Source: JADHLJ01 sp038118725 (GTDB lineage: Bacteria; Pseudomonadota; Alphaproteobacteria; Thalassobaculales; Thalassobaculaceae). From it: DNA of 64,000 bases. Location: assembly GCA_038118725.1 (NCBI GenBank), contig JAYOIK010000009.1, forward strand, positions 1 through 64,000. The letters are read 5' to 3'. Below the pieces are notes generated by a model. The model saw only the letters and a program-made list of their open reading frames with translations, ran no database searches and had not been told where the DNA came from. This document shows positions 51,963 to 60,667 of the stretch, one piece after another. Within the stretch, counting starts at the first letter, position 1; every line of letters begins with the position of its first letter. A program made the translations under genes and the position numbers.

Positions 51963-53159
51963 ATGCCGGCGCGTCGTCACCAGTCGACGTTAAACAAGAT
52001 CGGGTTTTCAAGCCCGATTGGACAGGTCGTCGTGTTGGCGTTCTGCCTTGTGGCCGCTCTGAGCGCGCGATCCTCGCCCGCGCACGCCGAAACGACGCCC
52101 GAGAACGTCGGGATCGTCGCGAAACTGGCGGCGACAGCCGAGGCCTTGGCCCGAGAGGCGCGCGCCACCGCCGAAGCGCCGGTGCTCGGCGCCCTGATGT
52201 TCTATGACCCGGTCCGAGATCTGGCCGGCGGCGTCGACGGCGCCGCCTACGGCGCCGGCGATCGGGCCTGGGTCGAGGCGGCGCTCGGGATCCATGACCT
52301 GTTTCGCCAGATCGGCGGCGAGGCTGGTGAAAAGCGCTTTCTGTTCCGCCGGGACGGGCCCCGGGTCTTTGTCGGCGTGGAAGGCGGCGCCGGGGCCTGG
52401 CACCCGACGCCGGAGCAAGGCCAAGCGGGGTTTCTTCGGCTGTTGGCCCAGTCCAGCCGTTCCCTGCCCAATAGTCTACGCCGCGCGATCACGAGAGACG
52501 GAGGTGGCATACAGGCGGTGACGGCGATTCTCTCCAAGCCTGGGAATACCCTTCTGCTGCCCGTCGGCGCGACCCGTTCGATGGTGATCGAGGATGCCTG
52601 GCACGCGATCGGCACGCCGGGGCTGGAGGTGCGAGCCACGCCGAGGGCGGGGGGCGATCTCGCGACCACGGTCGCTAGGCGCCCCGGAGAGGTGGACGGC
52701 CCGCAAGCCGTGTCGGTCTTCGCGCCGGGCCAACGGTTCACGCCGCGCGAGGTAATCGAGGTCGCGAGCCCGGACACTTCGGTCGCGACAACGAGCGGTT
52801 CCGCATTCTCGGGCTCAACTTCGGAAACCCAACTCCCTGACCAACACACAGGCTCCGATCGCCTTGATCCGGCGAGCCCGCTGGCGGTCCCCGACGCCAT
52901 CGCCACCAGCGGCGGGGCCCGGCGCTACACACTATCGATTCCGTCGCTCGGCGCCTATTCAATACGCTCCACCGGACCGAGCGATCTGGTCGGCGTGTTG
53001 AAAGGCCCGGACGGCACGGTACTCGCCAGGGACGACGATGGCGGCATGGGCTACAACTTCAATCTCCAGGCAACCTTGGAGGCCGGCGACTATACGGTGG
53101 AAGTCGTGCATTGCTGCGCCGGGACGGGGCCGTTCTCGATCATGGTCGCGCCGGAGTGA
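51963..53159 (+). CDS. Secreted protein with C-terminal PPC-like domain, N-terminal part unrecognised
   Basis: A 398-residue protein with an N-terminal signal peptide (hydrophobic 21-35, cleavage likely after SPAHA). The middle part (about 45-240) is not recognised: mixed helix and strand, rich in Ala and Gly. A Thr/Ser-rich linker (about 255-300) leads to a C-terminal beta domain of PPC type (YTLSIPSLGAYSIRSTG, DGTVLARDDDGG, LEAGDYTVEVVH), of the kind appended to secreted proteases and binding proteins. A CC pair near the end may be redox- or disulfide-linked. It starts 8 bases after the ADH stop. No catalytic motif was seen. Confidence 0.7.
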   Translation: MPARRHQSTLNKIGFSSPIGQVVVLAFCLVAALSARSSPAHAETTPENVGIVAKLAATAEALAREARATAEAPVLGALMFYDPVRDLAGGVDGAAYGAGDRAWVEAALGIHDLFRQIGGEAGEKRFLFRRDGPRVFVGVEGGAGAWHPTPEQGQAGFLRLLAQSSRSLPNSLRRAITRDGGGIQAVTAILSKPGNTLLLPVGATRSMVIEDAWHAIGTPGLEVRATPRAGGDLATTVARRPGEVDGPQAVSVFAPGQRFTPREVIEVASPDTSVATTSGSAFSGSTSETQLPDQHTGSDRLDPASPLAVPDAIATSGGARRYTLSIPSLGAYSIRSTGPSDLVGVLKGPDGTVLARDDDGGMGYNFNLQATLEAGDYTVEVVHCCAGTGPFSIMVAPE

Positions 53160-53279
53160 TCGTGTGCCCGCGGCGATCGCGACCTCGGATCATCACACCT
53201 GTGACCGGGCCGGCGATTGCAAATCACGTCCGGATCGCGGACTCTAGCGCCTAAATTTATTCACGCGGGATGCCCTAGG

Positions 53280-54128
53280 ATGAGCTACGAGAAAATCACT
53301 CTGAACCCCATCGCCGGCGCCATGGGCGTCGAGATCGAGGGCGTGGACCTCTCCCAGCCGCTGGACAACAAAACCTTCGACGAGATTCACCAAGCGTTTC
53401 TGGAAAATCTGGTGATCATCTTCCACGATCAGAACCTGACGCCGGAGCAGTGCAAGTCCTTCGCCCAGCGTTTCGGGCCATTGGATATCTATCCCTTCGT
53501 CAAGGGGCTGGACGAGCACCCGGAGATCTTTGAAATCCGCAAGGAGCCGGACGAACAGCGGAATTTCGGTGGCAAGTGGCATTCCGACATGTCCTTCACC
53601 GCCCGGCCGCCGGTCGGCACCATGCTCTATGCCAAGGAAACGCCGTCAAAGGGCGGCGATACCATGCTGACCAATCTCTACAATGCCTATGACGCCCTAT
53701 CGGACGGGATGAAGGACCTACTGGACGGCATGCAGGCGGAGTATTCGGCCGCGCTCAAGGGATCCGGCGGTCGGGCCGCGGTCATGAACATGACCCGCTT
53801 CAATGTCGACGGCCTCGACCGGGCCGAGGAAGCGGCGCTGCATCCGATCGTGCGCACCCATCCCGAGACCCGGCGCAAGGCGCTCTATATCAGCGCCGGG
53901 CATCTGACCCGGTTCGAGGACATGACCGAGGAGGAAAGCAAGCCGATGCTCGATTATCTGCGCGAGCACGCGGCCCAGCCGGACTTCACCTGCCGGGTGC
54001 GCTATCGCAAGGGGACACTCTGCCTCTGGGACAACCGCTGCACCCAGCACCGGGCGCTGAACGACTATCAGGGCGAGCGCCGGGTCATGCACCGGCTTAC
54101 CGTCGGCGGCGGCGATCATCCGAGCTGA
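53280..54128 (+). CDS. TauD/TfdA-family 2-oxoglutarate dioxygenase, copy 1
   Basis: A 282-residue Fe(II)/2-oxoglutarate-dependent oxygenase. The iron ligands His101 and Asp103 are in KWHSDMSF, the distal His in TQHRALNDY and the 2-oxoglutarate Arg in MHRLTV. Family members split taurine, 2,4-D, alkyl sulfates or similar compounds by hydroxylating next to a heteroatom. It resembles the copy at 60668 through most of its length, roughly half the residues by eye. ATG 53280 gives the family N-terminus (ITLNPIAGAMGVEIEGVDL). It is followed by the ketopantoate-reductase-like gene. Confidence 0.9.
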   Translation: MSYEKITLNPIAGAMGVEIEGVDLSQPLDNKTFDEIHQAFLENLVIIFHDQNLTPEQCKSFAQRFGPLDIYPFVKGLDEHPEIFEIRKEPDEQRNFGGKWHSDMSFTARPPVGTMLYAKETPSKGGDTMLTNLYNAYDALSDGMKDLLDGMQAEYSAALKGSGGRAAVMNMTRFNVDGLDRAEEAALHPIVRTHPETRRKALYISAGHLTRFEDMTEEESKPMLDYLREHAAQPDFTCRVRYRKGTLCLWDNRCTQHRALNDYQGERRVMHRLTVGGGDHPS

Positions 54129-54191
54129 CGCGGCCCGACCGAACCACGGGGCGCTTACCATCAATCAAGACCATTCACGCGGGGAAAGATC

Positions 54192-55244
54192 ATGGGAAAT
54201 CGGATCGCGATTGTCGGCGCCGGCGCCGTCGGAGCCTATGTCGGCGGCTATATGGCGCGGGACGGCGAGGATGTCATCTTCATCGATCCCTGGCCGGAAC
54301 ATGTCCGGGCGATCAACGAGAAGGGTATCACGCTGTCGGGCCTGACCGAGCCGGAATGCTTTACCGCCAAGGCCCGTGCAATCAGCCTGACGGAGGTACA
54401 GTCGCTGTCCCGCGAGAAGCCGATCGATATCGCCTTCATCTGCATGAAGTCCTATGACACGGCCTGGGCGACGACCCTGATCAAGGACTATCTGGCGCCG
54501 ACGGGCTTCTGCGTTTCGCTGCAGAACTGCATCAACGAGGAAACCATCGCCGGCATCGTCGGCTGGGGCCGAACCACCGGCTGCATCGCGGCGAAGATAG
54601 CGGTGGAATTGACGGGCCCTGCGGAAGTGCGCCGCGGCGTGCCGCTGGGCGGAAACAAGCACACGGTGTTCCGCGCCGGCGAGGTGCATGGCCGGATCTC
54701 GCCGCGCATCCTCGAGATCGTCCGCCTGCTTTCCAGCGTCGACAGCGCCAAGGCCACCACCAATCTCTGGGGGGAGCGGTGGTCGAAGCTCACCGCCAAC
54801 GCCATGCGCAACGGCGTCTGCGCGGCCACCGGCTTCGGCGCCAATGCCTGCGACAACGAGGAGATCACCCGCCGGCTGTCGATCCGGCTCGCCGGGGAGT
54901 CCGTCAAGATCGGCCAGGCCCTGGGCTACGAACTCGAAACCATCAACAAGTTCGCGCCCGAGGACTGGGTCGCGGGCCTTGAGGGCGATACCGCCATGAT
55001 CGCCAAGATGGAAGCCGACATGCAGGCGAGCTCCGTCGGTCGCTCTGACGACTCGCGCCCCTCGATGGCCCAGGACATCGCCAAGAAACGGCGTACCGAA
55101 ATCCTGGCGATCAACGGCTTCGTCGCCGCCAAGGGCAAGGAAATCGGCATCGAGGCCCCAGCCAACGCGGCCCTGGTCGAGGCCGTCCGCAAGGTCGAAA
55201 CCGGCGCGGCGGAGCAAAGCCTGGACCTGGTGCGGGGGATCTGA
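54192..55244 (+). CDS. Ketopantoate reductase-family (ApbA/PanE-like) oxidoreductase
   Basis: A 350-residue NADP-dependent reductase. The Rossmann start IAIVGAGAVGAYVGGYMAR is typical, and the catalytic Lys/Asn region is in RWSKLTANAM (near 196-205). It is longer than E. coli PanE (303 residues) and lacks panB/panC context, so a role in a catabolic step on a 2-oxo or 2-hydroxy acid is more likely than pantothenate synthesis. GGGGAAAG precedes the start. It lies 63 bases after the TauD gene. Confidence 0.84.
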   Translation: MGNRIAIVGAGAVGAYVGGYMARDGEDVIFIDPWPEHVRAINEKGITLSGLTEPECFTAKARAISLTEVQSLSREKPIDIAFICMKSYDTAWATTLIKDYLAPTGFCVSLQNCINEETIAGIVGWGRTTGCIAAKIAVELTGPAEVRRGVPLGGNKHTVFRAGEVHGRISPRILEIVRLLSSVDSAKATTNLWGERWSKLTANAMRNGVCAATGFGANACDNEEITRRLSIRLAGESVKIGQALGYELETINKFAPEDWVAGLEGDTAMIAKMEADMQASSVGRSDDSRPSMAQDIAKKRRTEILAINGFVAAKGKEIGIEAPANAALVEAVRKVETGAAEQSLDLVRGI

Positions 55245-55277
55245 CCGAAGTCGTTCTCCCAGGCCGCCTCACTGGCC

Positions 55278-55389
55278 GTCGCCCTGGCGCAAGGCCAGCA
55301 AAATAGACAAGGGCCTCGAGAGCGCGCGTGATTGCACTTCTCCCGCGAAACCGTGACCATCGCGGGGGCCTGCCTTTCGCCAGGACGAC
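55278..55389. repeat. Palindromic intergenic repeat, copy 2
   Basis: An element of about 112 bp with inverted ends: GTCGCCCTGGCGCAAGGCC at 55278-55296, and CCTTTCGCCAGGACGAC at the far end (55373-55389); 20 of 24 bases of the two arms pair by direct count. An inner CCCGCG/CGCGGG stem lies at 55342-55347 and 55361-55366. Its ends match copy 1 at 45187-45290. It fills most of the 222-bp gap before the acyl-CoA dehydrogenase gene. Confidence 0.6.
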
Positions 55390-55466
55390 GGCGTGGAGGA
55401 AGTGATGTTCGAAAAGGAAACCAACTCCCCGTCGCCATTCCTCGAAACCCCCGAGGGTGTTGGGCC

Positions 55467-56639
55467 GTGAACTTCACCCTCACCGAGGAACAGCGCCTCC
55501 TCGTCGCCACCGTCAGGCGGTTCATCGACGCGCACTTGGCCCCGCTGGAAGACCAGGTGGAACGGGACGGCGTGCTGGCGCCGGACACCGCGCGCGACAT
55601 TTTCGAGAAATCCCGCGCCCTCGGCCTCTACGCCACCAATATCCCGACCGAACACGGCGGTGGCGGGCTCAACGCGTTTGACACCATGCTGTTGGAGGAG
55701 CAGTTCGGACGCACCTCGGACATTCTGATCCGCCGGGCCTTCGGCAATGTCTACGAAGTCCTGCTACGCTGTACCCCGCCCCAGGCCGAGCGCTGGCTCC
55801 TGCCGGCGGTTCGGGGCGAGCGAACCTGCTCGATCGCGATCACCGAACCCGGCGCTGGTTCCGACGCGGCGGGGATCAAGACTCGGGCGATCCGGGATGG
55901 CAAAGGCTGGCGGCTTACCGGGCATAAGCATTACATCAGCGACGGGCTGTTCTCGGATTTCTTCGTGGTCTCCGCCGTAACCGATCCCGACGCCGGCTCG
56001 CGCGGCATTTCGCTGTTCCTGGTCGACAAGGACAGTCCCGGCTTCACCGTGGGTCGAGATCAGCCGATGATGGGATTACGCGGCACCAGTCATATCGAAA
56101 TGTTCTTCGACGACATCCGCCTCGGGCCGGAAAATCTTCTGGGCGAGGAAGGCCGGGGCATGCGCCAGGTACTGGAAACATTGGGCCGGGTCCGGCTCGG
56201 CCAGGTCGGCGCGCGAGCGGTCGGCAAGGCCTCCAAGGTGCTGGACCTGATGGTCGAGCACGCGCGAAGCCGCGAGCAATTCGGCCAGGCGATCGGGAAT
56301 TTTCAACTGATCCAGCAAATGCTGGCCGACAGCGCCATCGAGATCAACGCCGCCCGCCTGCTGCTCTGGCAAGCCGCCGCCGAGATCGACCGCACCGGAG
56401 ACGGGCGCGAGCTGATCTCCATGGTCAAGGTCCACGCCGCCGAGACCCTCGGTCGGGTGGTCGACCGGGCCGTCCAAGTTTTCGGTGGCGCCGGATTTTC
56501 CAAGGAGCATTCGATCGAGCGTTACTATCGCGACGCGCGAATCTACCGGATCTTCGACGGCACCTCGGAGATTCACCGCGCGGTGCTCGGGGGAGCCCTC
56601 ATGAAGAAAGGCCCGGGACTTTACGATCCGTATGGTTAG
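55467..56639 (+). CDS. Acyl-CoA dehydrogenase
   Basis: A 390-residue FAD-dependent acyl-CoA dehydrogenase. FAD and substrate motifs are ITEPGAGSDAAG (near 124-135), GLRGTSHIEMFFDDIR and GGAGFSKEHSIERYYRDARI. The usual catalytic Glu of the I-Y-E-G-T-S-E-I segment is Asp (RIFDGTSEIHR), a known variation whose effect on substrate choice is open. Start is GTG 55467 (NFTLTEEQ follows), with CGAGGG upstream; the frame is open further up but that part lies within the repeat. It would form an alpha,beta double bond in an acyl-CoA. Confidence 0.86.
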   Translation: MNFTLTEEQRLLVATVRRFIDAHLAPLEDQVERDGVLAPDTARDIFEKSRALGLYATNIPTEHGGGGLNAFDTMLLEEQFGRTSDILIRRAFGNVYEVLLRCTPPQAERWLLPAVRGERTCSIAITEPGAGSDAAGIKTRAIRDGKGWRLTGHKHYISDGLFSDFFVVSAVTDPDAGSRGISLFLVDKDSPGFTVGRDQPMMGLRGTSHIEMFFDDIRLGPENLLGEEGRGMRQVLETLGRVRLGQVGARAVGKASKVLDLMVEHARSREQFGQAIGNFQLIQQMLADSAIEINAARLLLWQAAAEIDRTGDGRELISMVKVHAAETLGRVVDRAVQVFGGAGFSKEHSIERYYRDARIYRIFDGTSEIHRAVLGGALMKKGPGLYDPYG

Positions 56640-56708
56640 GGTATCCGTGGCAAGACAAGACACGGCGAATTCACTTAACCTCACGAGCACAATATTGCCC
56701 GGGCTCAA

Positions 56709-57683
56709 TCAAGGTTCGCGGTAACCCACTGTTTCGCGTTCCAGAATGCCGGTGAGGCAGCCGATGGCGCCCGCCGCCTTGACCAATTCCGAGCAATCCA
56801 CGGTCACGCATTCAATCCCCGCGGCCTCCAGGGTCTCCTGAACCGCCGGATAGTCCGCGACCATCAGGACCTTGCGCGGCCCCAGCGTGACGAAATTGAA
56901 GCCCCGATTGATATCCAGATCATCCCCCTCGGGTAGCCAGACGATGTCGCAGCCGCGCTCCTGAAGCGCCCGTACCGCCGCGAAGGGCGTCCGCCGCCAC
57001 CAGCACACCGCCAGATCCTTGTCGACAATCCGCAGCAAGCCCATGAAATGCATGGTTCCAAAGGGAAGATCGGCGTCCAGGGTTTCGACCCCCATCTCGT
57101 GCAGGGCATCGGCGATCTGGCGTACCGCCTCGGCGTTGGTGCGCAGGCCCTTTCCGACCATCACCGTGCCCGGGTCGAGCCACATGGCATCAGCGCCCTC
57201 GAAGGTCGCGGTGCCGCGCAGGGTCCGGACGATGGGTACACCGATATCGGCGAGCCGGCGGGCCACCTGGCGCTCCTCTCCGGCCCGCACCGTCGAGGCG
57301 GGCCGCGCCATGATCGCGCCCTCCGGTGTCAGGAACACAAGATCGGCGCAGAACATCTGGTTCGGAGTGGGAGTCTCCGCCGGGTCAACCTGATGCACCG
57401 TCACCCCCTCGGCGCGATAGGCCTCGACCATGGCATCGTGTTGCGCGCGGGCCTTGGCGAGATCCACCGGCGCGAGCATCTGCACCGCGTCCGGATCTTC
57501 CTGGGAGACATCCAACTCGGCGCCAGGACGGTGCACGATCACCGAGCGCAGCCGGCCCCATTCGCTATCGATTCCCGAGGCCGCCCAGAGTGAGCCGATC
57601 TCGTCGCGATGGCTCGCCACCCGACCGGACCAGCCGTCGCCGCCATAGGCCGAGGTGTTGAACAATCCCTTGCGCGCGCTCAT
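56709..57683 (-). CDS. Amidinotransferase-fold protein (dimethylargininase/arginine deiminase-like)
   Basis: A 324-residue protein of the guanidine-modifying fold. Visible family spots: WGRLRSVIVHRPGAE at the N-terminus (about 42-56), FEGADAMWLDPGTVMVG (substrate Asp region), the catalytic His in GTMHFMGLLRIVD and a Cys near the end (Cys309 in GAIGCLTGIL) placed like the nucleophile. Members hydrolyse dimethylarginine or arginine, or transfer amidino groups; the true substrate is unknown. It is divergent from the glycerate kinase across a 139-bp gap. Confidence 0.8.
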   Translation of the reverse strand: MSARKGLFNTSAYGGDGWSGRVASHRDEIGSLWAASGIDSEWGRLRSVIVHRPGAELDVSQEDPDAVQMLAPVDLAKARAQHDAMVEAYRAEGVTVHQVDPAETPTPNQMFCADLVFLTPEGAIMARPASTVRAGEERQVARRLADIGVPIVRTLRGTATFEGADAMWLDPGTVMVGKGLRTNAEAVRQIADALHEMGVETLDADLPFGTMHFMGLLRIVDKDLAVCWWRRTPFAAVRALQERGCDIVWLPEGDDLDINRGFNFVTLGPRKVLMVADYPAVQETLEAAGIECVTVDCSELVKAAGAIGCLTGILERETVGYREP

Positions 57684-57822
57684 GCCTCGCCTCCGATGTG
57701 GTTATGATTTGGCGATCGACCATAGGCGAGGTGGCGACGTCGCGGCAATCCCGTCGGGCGCTTGATCTTGCCTCGGGACGCGCCCGCTCCTACCTTGCCG
57801 CGATCACTATCCGCCGGAGCCA

Positions 57823-59127
57823 ATGGTGAAAAATTCCGCCGCCTTTCTAAAGTCACTGTTCGATGCCGCGGTCGAGGCCGCCGACCCGGCGCATTGTCTA
57901 CCGCCGCATCTGGAAAGGATCCTGGCCGAGCCACCCGTCGGGCGCACGGTTGTCCTAGGGGCCGGCAAGGCCGGTGGGTCCATGGCCCGCGCGGTCGAGG
58001 ATTATTGGGACGCGCATTGCCCGGAACGACGCCTGGAAGGCTTGGTGGTCACCCGATACGACCACGGCGTCGATTGCCGGCGGATCGAGGTCGTGGAAGC
58101 AGCCCACCCCGTTCCCGACGCCGCCGGGCGCGACGCCGCCGGACGCATCCTGGCGCTAGCCGAGGAACTGACCGGCGACGATCTGGTGATCTGCCTGATA
58201 TCCGGCGGCGGCTCGGCGCTCTTGTCCTTGCCCGCCGAAGGGATCAGCCTCGAGGACAAACAGGCCGTCACCGCCGACCTGCTGAAGTCCGGCGCGACCA
58301 TTCACGAGATGAACTGCGTGCGCAAGCACCTCTCGGCGATCAAGGGGGGCCGCCTCGCCGCCGCCGCCGCGCCGGCCCGGCTCGTTGCCTTCGCGATTTC
58401 CGACGTACCGGGGGACGAGCTTGACGTGATCGGCTCCGGGCCAACGGTCGCCGACCCGACCAGCTATGCCGACGCGGTCGCGGTGCTCGCTAAATACGAC
58501 GTCACGCCGCCACCCGCCATCGCCGCCCGGCTGGCCCAGGCCAAGGACGAGACACCCAAGCCGGGCGACGCGGTCTTCGTCAATACCGAAACCATCCTCG
58601 TCGCCACGCCGCAAATGGCGCTGGAAGCGGCGGCGGAAGTGGCGCGCGCGCGTGGGATCACTCCGGTCATTCTCGGCGACGCTATCGAGGGCGAGGCACG
58701 CGATGTCGCCCGGGTCCATGCCGGTATCGCCAGCCAGGCGGCGCGGCACGGCCAGCCGATGGCGACGCCCTGTGTCCTGCTAAGCGGCGGCGAGACGACG
58801 GTGACCGTTCGCGGCGACGGGCGCGGCGGGCGCAATGCCGAGTTTCTGGTCGGCCTGGCGGTGGCGCTTGGGGAACGATCGTCCGATTGCCTGGACCGGA
58901 TCTCCGCCATTGCCTGCGACACCGACGGCATAGACGGCACCGAGGATAACGCGGGCGCCCTCTATCTCCCGGACACGGCGGCGCGCGCGGATGCCTTGAA
59001 CCTCTCCGCCCGGGAGCGACTAGAGAACAATGACGGTTACGGTTTCTTCCAGGAACTGGGCGATCTCGTGATCAGCGGACCGACCTTGACAAATGTGAAC
59101 GATTTCCGCGCGATCCTGGTGACGTAA
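57823..59127 (+). CDS. Glycerate 2-kinase (MOFRL family)
   Basis: A 434-residue kinase of the GckA/TtuD type, which phosphorylates D-glycerate to 2-phosphoglycerate. The N-terminal domain has VVLGAGKAGGSMARAVE and LISGGGSALLSLPA (near 130); the C-terminal MOFRL domain has LSGGETTVTVRGDGRGGRNAEF and ends ACDTDGIDGTEDNAGA. Length is normal. It would feed glycerate from tartrate or hydroxypyruvate routes into glycolysis. The ATG has a CGGAG site. Its neighbours do not include tartronate-semialdehyde reductase. Confidence 0.86.
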   Translation: MVKNSAAFLKSLFDAAVEAADPAHCLPPHLERILAEPPVGRTVVLGAGKAGGSMARAVEDYWDAHCPERRLEGLVVTRYDHGVDCRRIEVVEAAHPVPDAAGRDAAGRILALAEELTGDDLVICLISGGGSALLSLPAEGISLEDKQAVTADLLKSGATIHEMNCVRKHLSAIKGGRLAAAAAPARLVAFAISDVPGDELDVIGSGPTVADPTSYADAVAVLAKYDVTPPPAIAARLAQAKDETPKPGDAVFVNTETILVATPQMALEAAAEVARARGITPVILGDAIEGEARDVARVHAGIASQAARHGQPMATPCVLLSGGETTVTVRGDGRGGRNAEFLVGLAVALGERSSDCLDRISAIACDTDGIDGTEDNAGALYLPDTAARADALNLSARERLENNDGYGFFQELGDLVISGPTLTNVNDFRAILVT

Positions 59128-59145
59128 AGCCGCGGGCCAGGGGCG

Positions 59146-59173
59146 TCGACGCGGGAGCGTGGCGTGATATTCT
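59146..59173 (+). promoter_or_regulatory. Candidate promoter upstream of pcaH
   Basis: TCGACG (59146-59151) and TATTCT (59168-59173) with a 16-base spacer, 38 bases before the pcaH start. Both boxes are partial matches to the sigma-70 consensus, so this is tentative. Confidence 0.3.
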
Positions 59174-59211
59174 AACCGTAACCCTCCATACCGAGCGATC
59201 GGAGAGCGATC

Positions 59212-59919
59212 ATGGCCGAGGCCCCCTACAATCCCCGGGACTGGGACACCCAGCCCGCCTATCTGGCGCCGGAATACAAGTCCACGATTACCCGCAGCCC
59301 GGGCAAACCGCTGATCCCGTTGCCGCAATCCCTGTCCGAGATCACCGGCCCGGTCTTCGGCCATGAAGCCGTCAACGCCTTGGACAACGATCTCACCAAG
59401 AACGGCGCCAGGAACGGCGATGAGCCGTTGGGCGAGCGGATCATCGTCACCGGCCGGGTGCTGGACGAGAACGAGCGTCCGCAGCCCAACACCCTGATCG
59501 AGATCTGGCAATGCAACGCCGCCGGACGCTATATCCACGCCGCCGACCAGCATGACGCGCCGCTGGATCCCAACTTCTTCGGTGGCGGGCGCTGCGTAAC
59601 CGACGAGAACGGAGTGTACAAATTCACTTCGATCAAGCCGGCGGCCTATCCCTGGGGCAATCACAAGAACGGCTGGCGCCCGGCGCATATCCATTTCTCG
59701 CTGTTCGGTCCGGCCTTCGTGACCCGGCTGGTGACCCAGACCTACTTTCCGGGCGATCCGCTGCTGCCGCTGGACCCGATCTTCAACGCCACGCCCGAGG
59801 CCAATCGCGACGCGCTGGTCATGGATTTCTCGCTCGACGCCACCGAGGAAGGTTTCGCGCTGGGCTATGAATTCGATTTCATCCTGCGGGGCCGCAAGGC
59901 CACGCCGATGGAGGGCTAG
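59212..59919 (+). CDS. pcaH: Protocatechuate 3,4-dioxygenase beta subunit
   Basis: A 235-residue iron(III) intradiol dioxygenase subunit, which carries the active site. All four iron ligands are present: Tyr107 (AAGRYIHA), Tyr146 (KPAAYPWGN), His159 and His161 (RPAHIHFS). The N-terminal part before the barrel is as in PcaH. With the alpha subunit encoded 3 bases downstream it opens the ring of protocatechuate or a related catechol to a muconate. The pcaB, pcaC, pcaD and pcaQ genes usually nearby are not in the window. A CGGAGAG site precedes the ATG. Confidence 0.93.
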   Translation: MAEAPYNPRDWDTQPAYLAPEYKSTITRSPGKPLIPLPQSLSEITGPVFGHEAVNALDNDLTKNGARNGDEPLGERIIVTGRVLDENERPQPNTLIEIWQCNAAGRYIHAADQHDAPLDPNFFGGGRCVTDENGVYKFTSIKPAAYPWGNHKNGWRPAHIHFSLFGPAFVTRLVTQTYFPGDPLLPLDPIFNATPEANRDALVMDFSLDATEEGFALGYEFDFILRGRKATPMEG

Positions 59920-59922
59920 ACC

Positions 59923-60513
59923 ATGGCGCGCAAACAAACGCCGTCGCAAACCGTCGGGCCCTTCTTCGCCTATGGCCTGACGCCCGAGCAATACGGCTTC
60001 GATCAGATGACCAGCATCGCCTCCGGCGACATGGCCGGCGCCGAAACCGACGGCACGCGCATTCGCGTCGAGGGTCGGGTCTTCGATTCCGAGGGCGCGG
60101 TGGTGCCCGACGCGATGATCGAGGTCTGGCAGGCCGACGCTCAGGGCCGCCACGCCCACCCCGCCGACAGCCGCGGCTCGAATGCCGGTTTTTCCGGCTT
60201 TGGGCGCCATGGGACCGGCACCGATCCCGAGAACCGGTTCATCTTCGACATGGTCAAGCCCGGGCCGATCGGAGATGGGCAGGCACCGCATCTGAACCTC
60301 ATTGTTTTCATGCGGGGCATGCCGCTGCACGCCTATACGCGGATCTATTTCCCGGACGAGGCCGAGGCAAACGCCGCCGACCCGGTCCTGGCCGTGGTTC
60401 CGGCGGAGCGGCGCGGCACCCTCATCGCCCAGGAGAAGGACGGCGCGCCGGGCACCTATGTCTTCGACATCCGTCTGCGCGGCGACAAGGAAACCGTGTT
60501 CTTCGACGTTTAG
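59923..60513 (+). CDS. pcaG: Protocatechuate 3,4-dioxygenase alpha subunit
   Basis: A 196-residue partner of PcaH, with the same beta-barrel but lacking the iron ligands, as expected: the first ligand position reads AQGRHAHP and the later HIH site is absent (HLNLIVFMRG). QTVGPFFAYGL at the N-terminus is typical of PcaG. It forms the (alpha-beta) complex with PcaH. Its ATG follows the pcaH stop by 3 bases with GGAGGG within the pcaH end. Confidence 0.93.
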   Translation: MARKQTPSQTVGPFFAYGLTPEQYGFDQMTSIASGDMAGAETDGTRIRVEGRVFDSEGAVVPDAMIEVWQADAQGRHAHPADSRGSNAGFSGFGRHGTGTDPENRFIFDMVKPGPIGDGQAPHLNLIVFMRGMPLHAYTRIYFPDEAEANAADPVLAVVPAERRGTLIAQEKDGAPGTYVFDIRLRGDKETVFFDV

Positions 60514-60521
60514 GACTTCGA

Positions 60522-60592
60522 GGAGCGATCGTCTTCCCTCGATCGCCGGATAGCCGCATCGCGCCTGTGCTTATGGAATGGGAGCGATCGTC
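60522..60592. repeat. Pair of 12-bp direct repeats between pcaG and tauD copy 2
   Basis: GGAGCGATCGTC occurs at 60522-60533 and 60581-60592, 59 bases apart, in the gap before the second TauD gene. The CGATCG core is palindromic. A similar GAGCGATCGGAG lies at 59193-59204, before pcaH. It may be an operator half-site set or chance, since GATC-containing words are frequent here. Confidence 0.35.
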
Positions 60593-60667
60593 CGCGCTCG
60601 CGAGCATGGGTCGATCCACGGTATAGTTCTTGATCGAGGCCCCTTGGACGCAGGCGAGGATGGATTC

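Noticed and set aside
59020..60330. 436-residue minus-strand frame over pcaH/pcaG
   Set aside because: Antisense shadow of genes with intact iron ligands and good ribosome sites.
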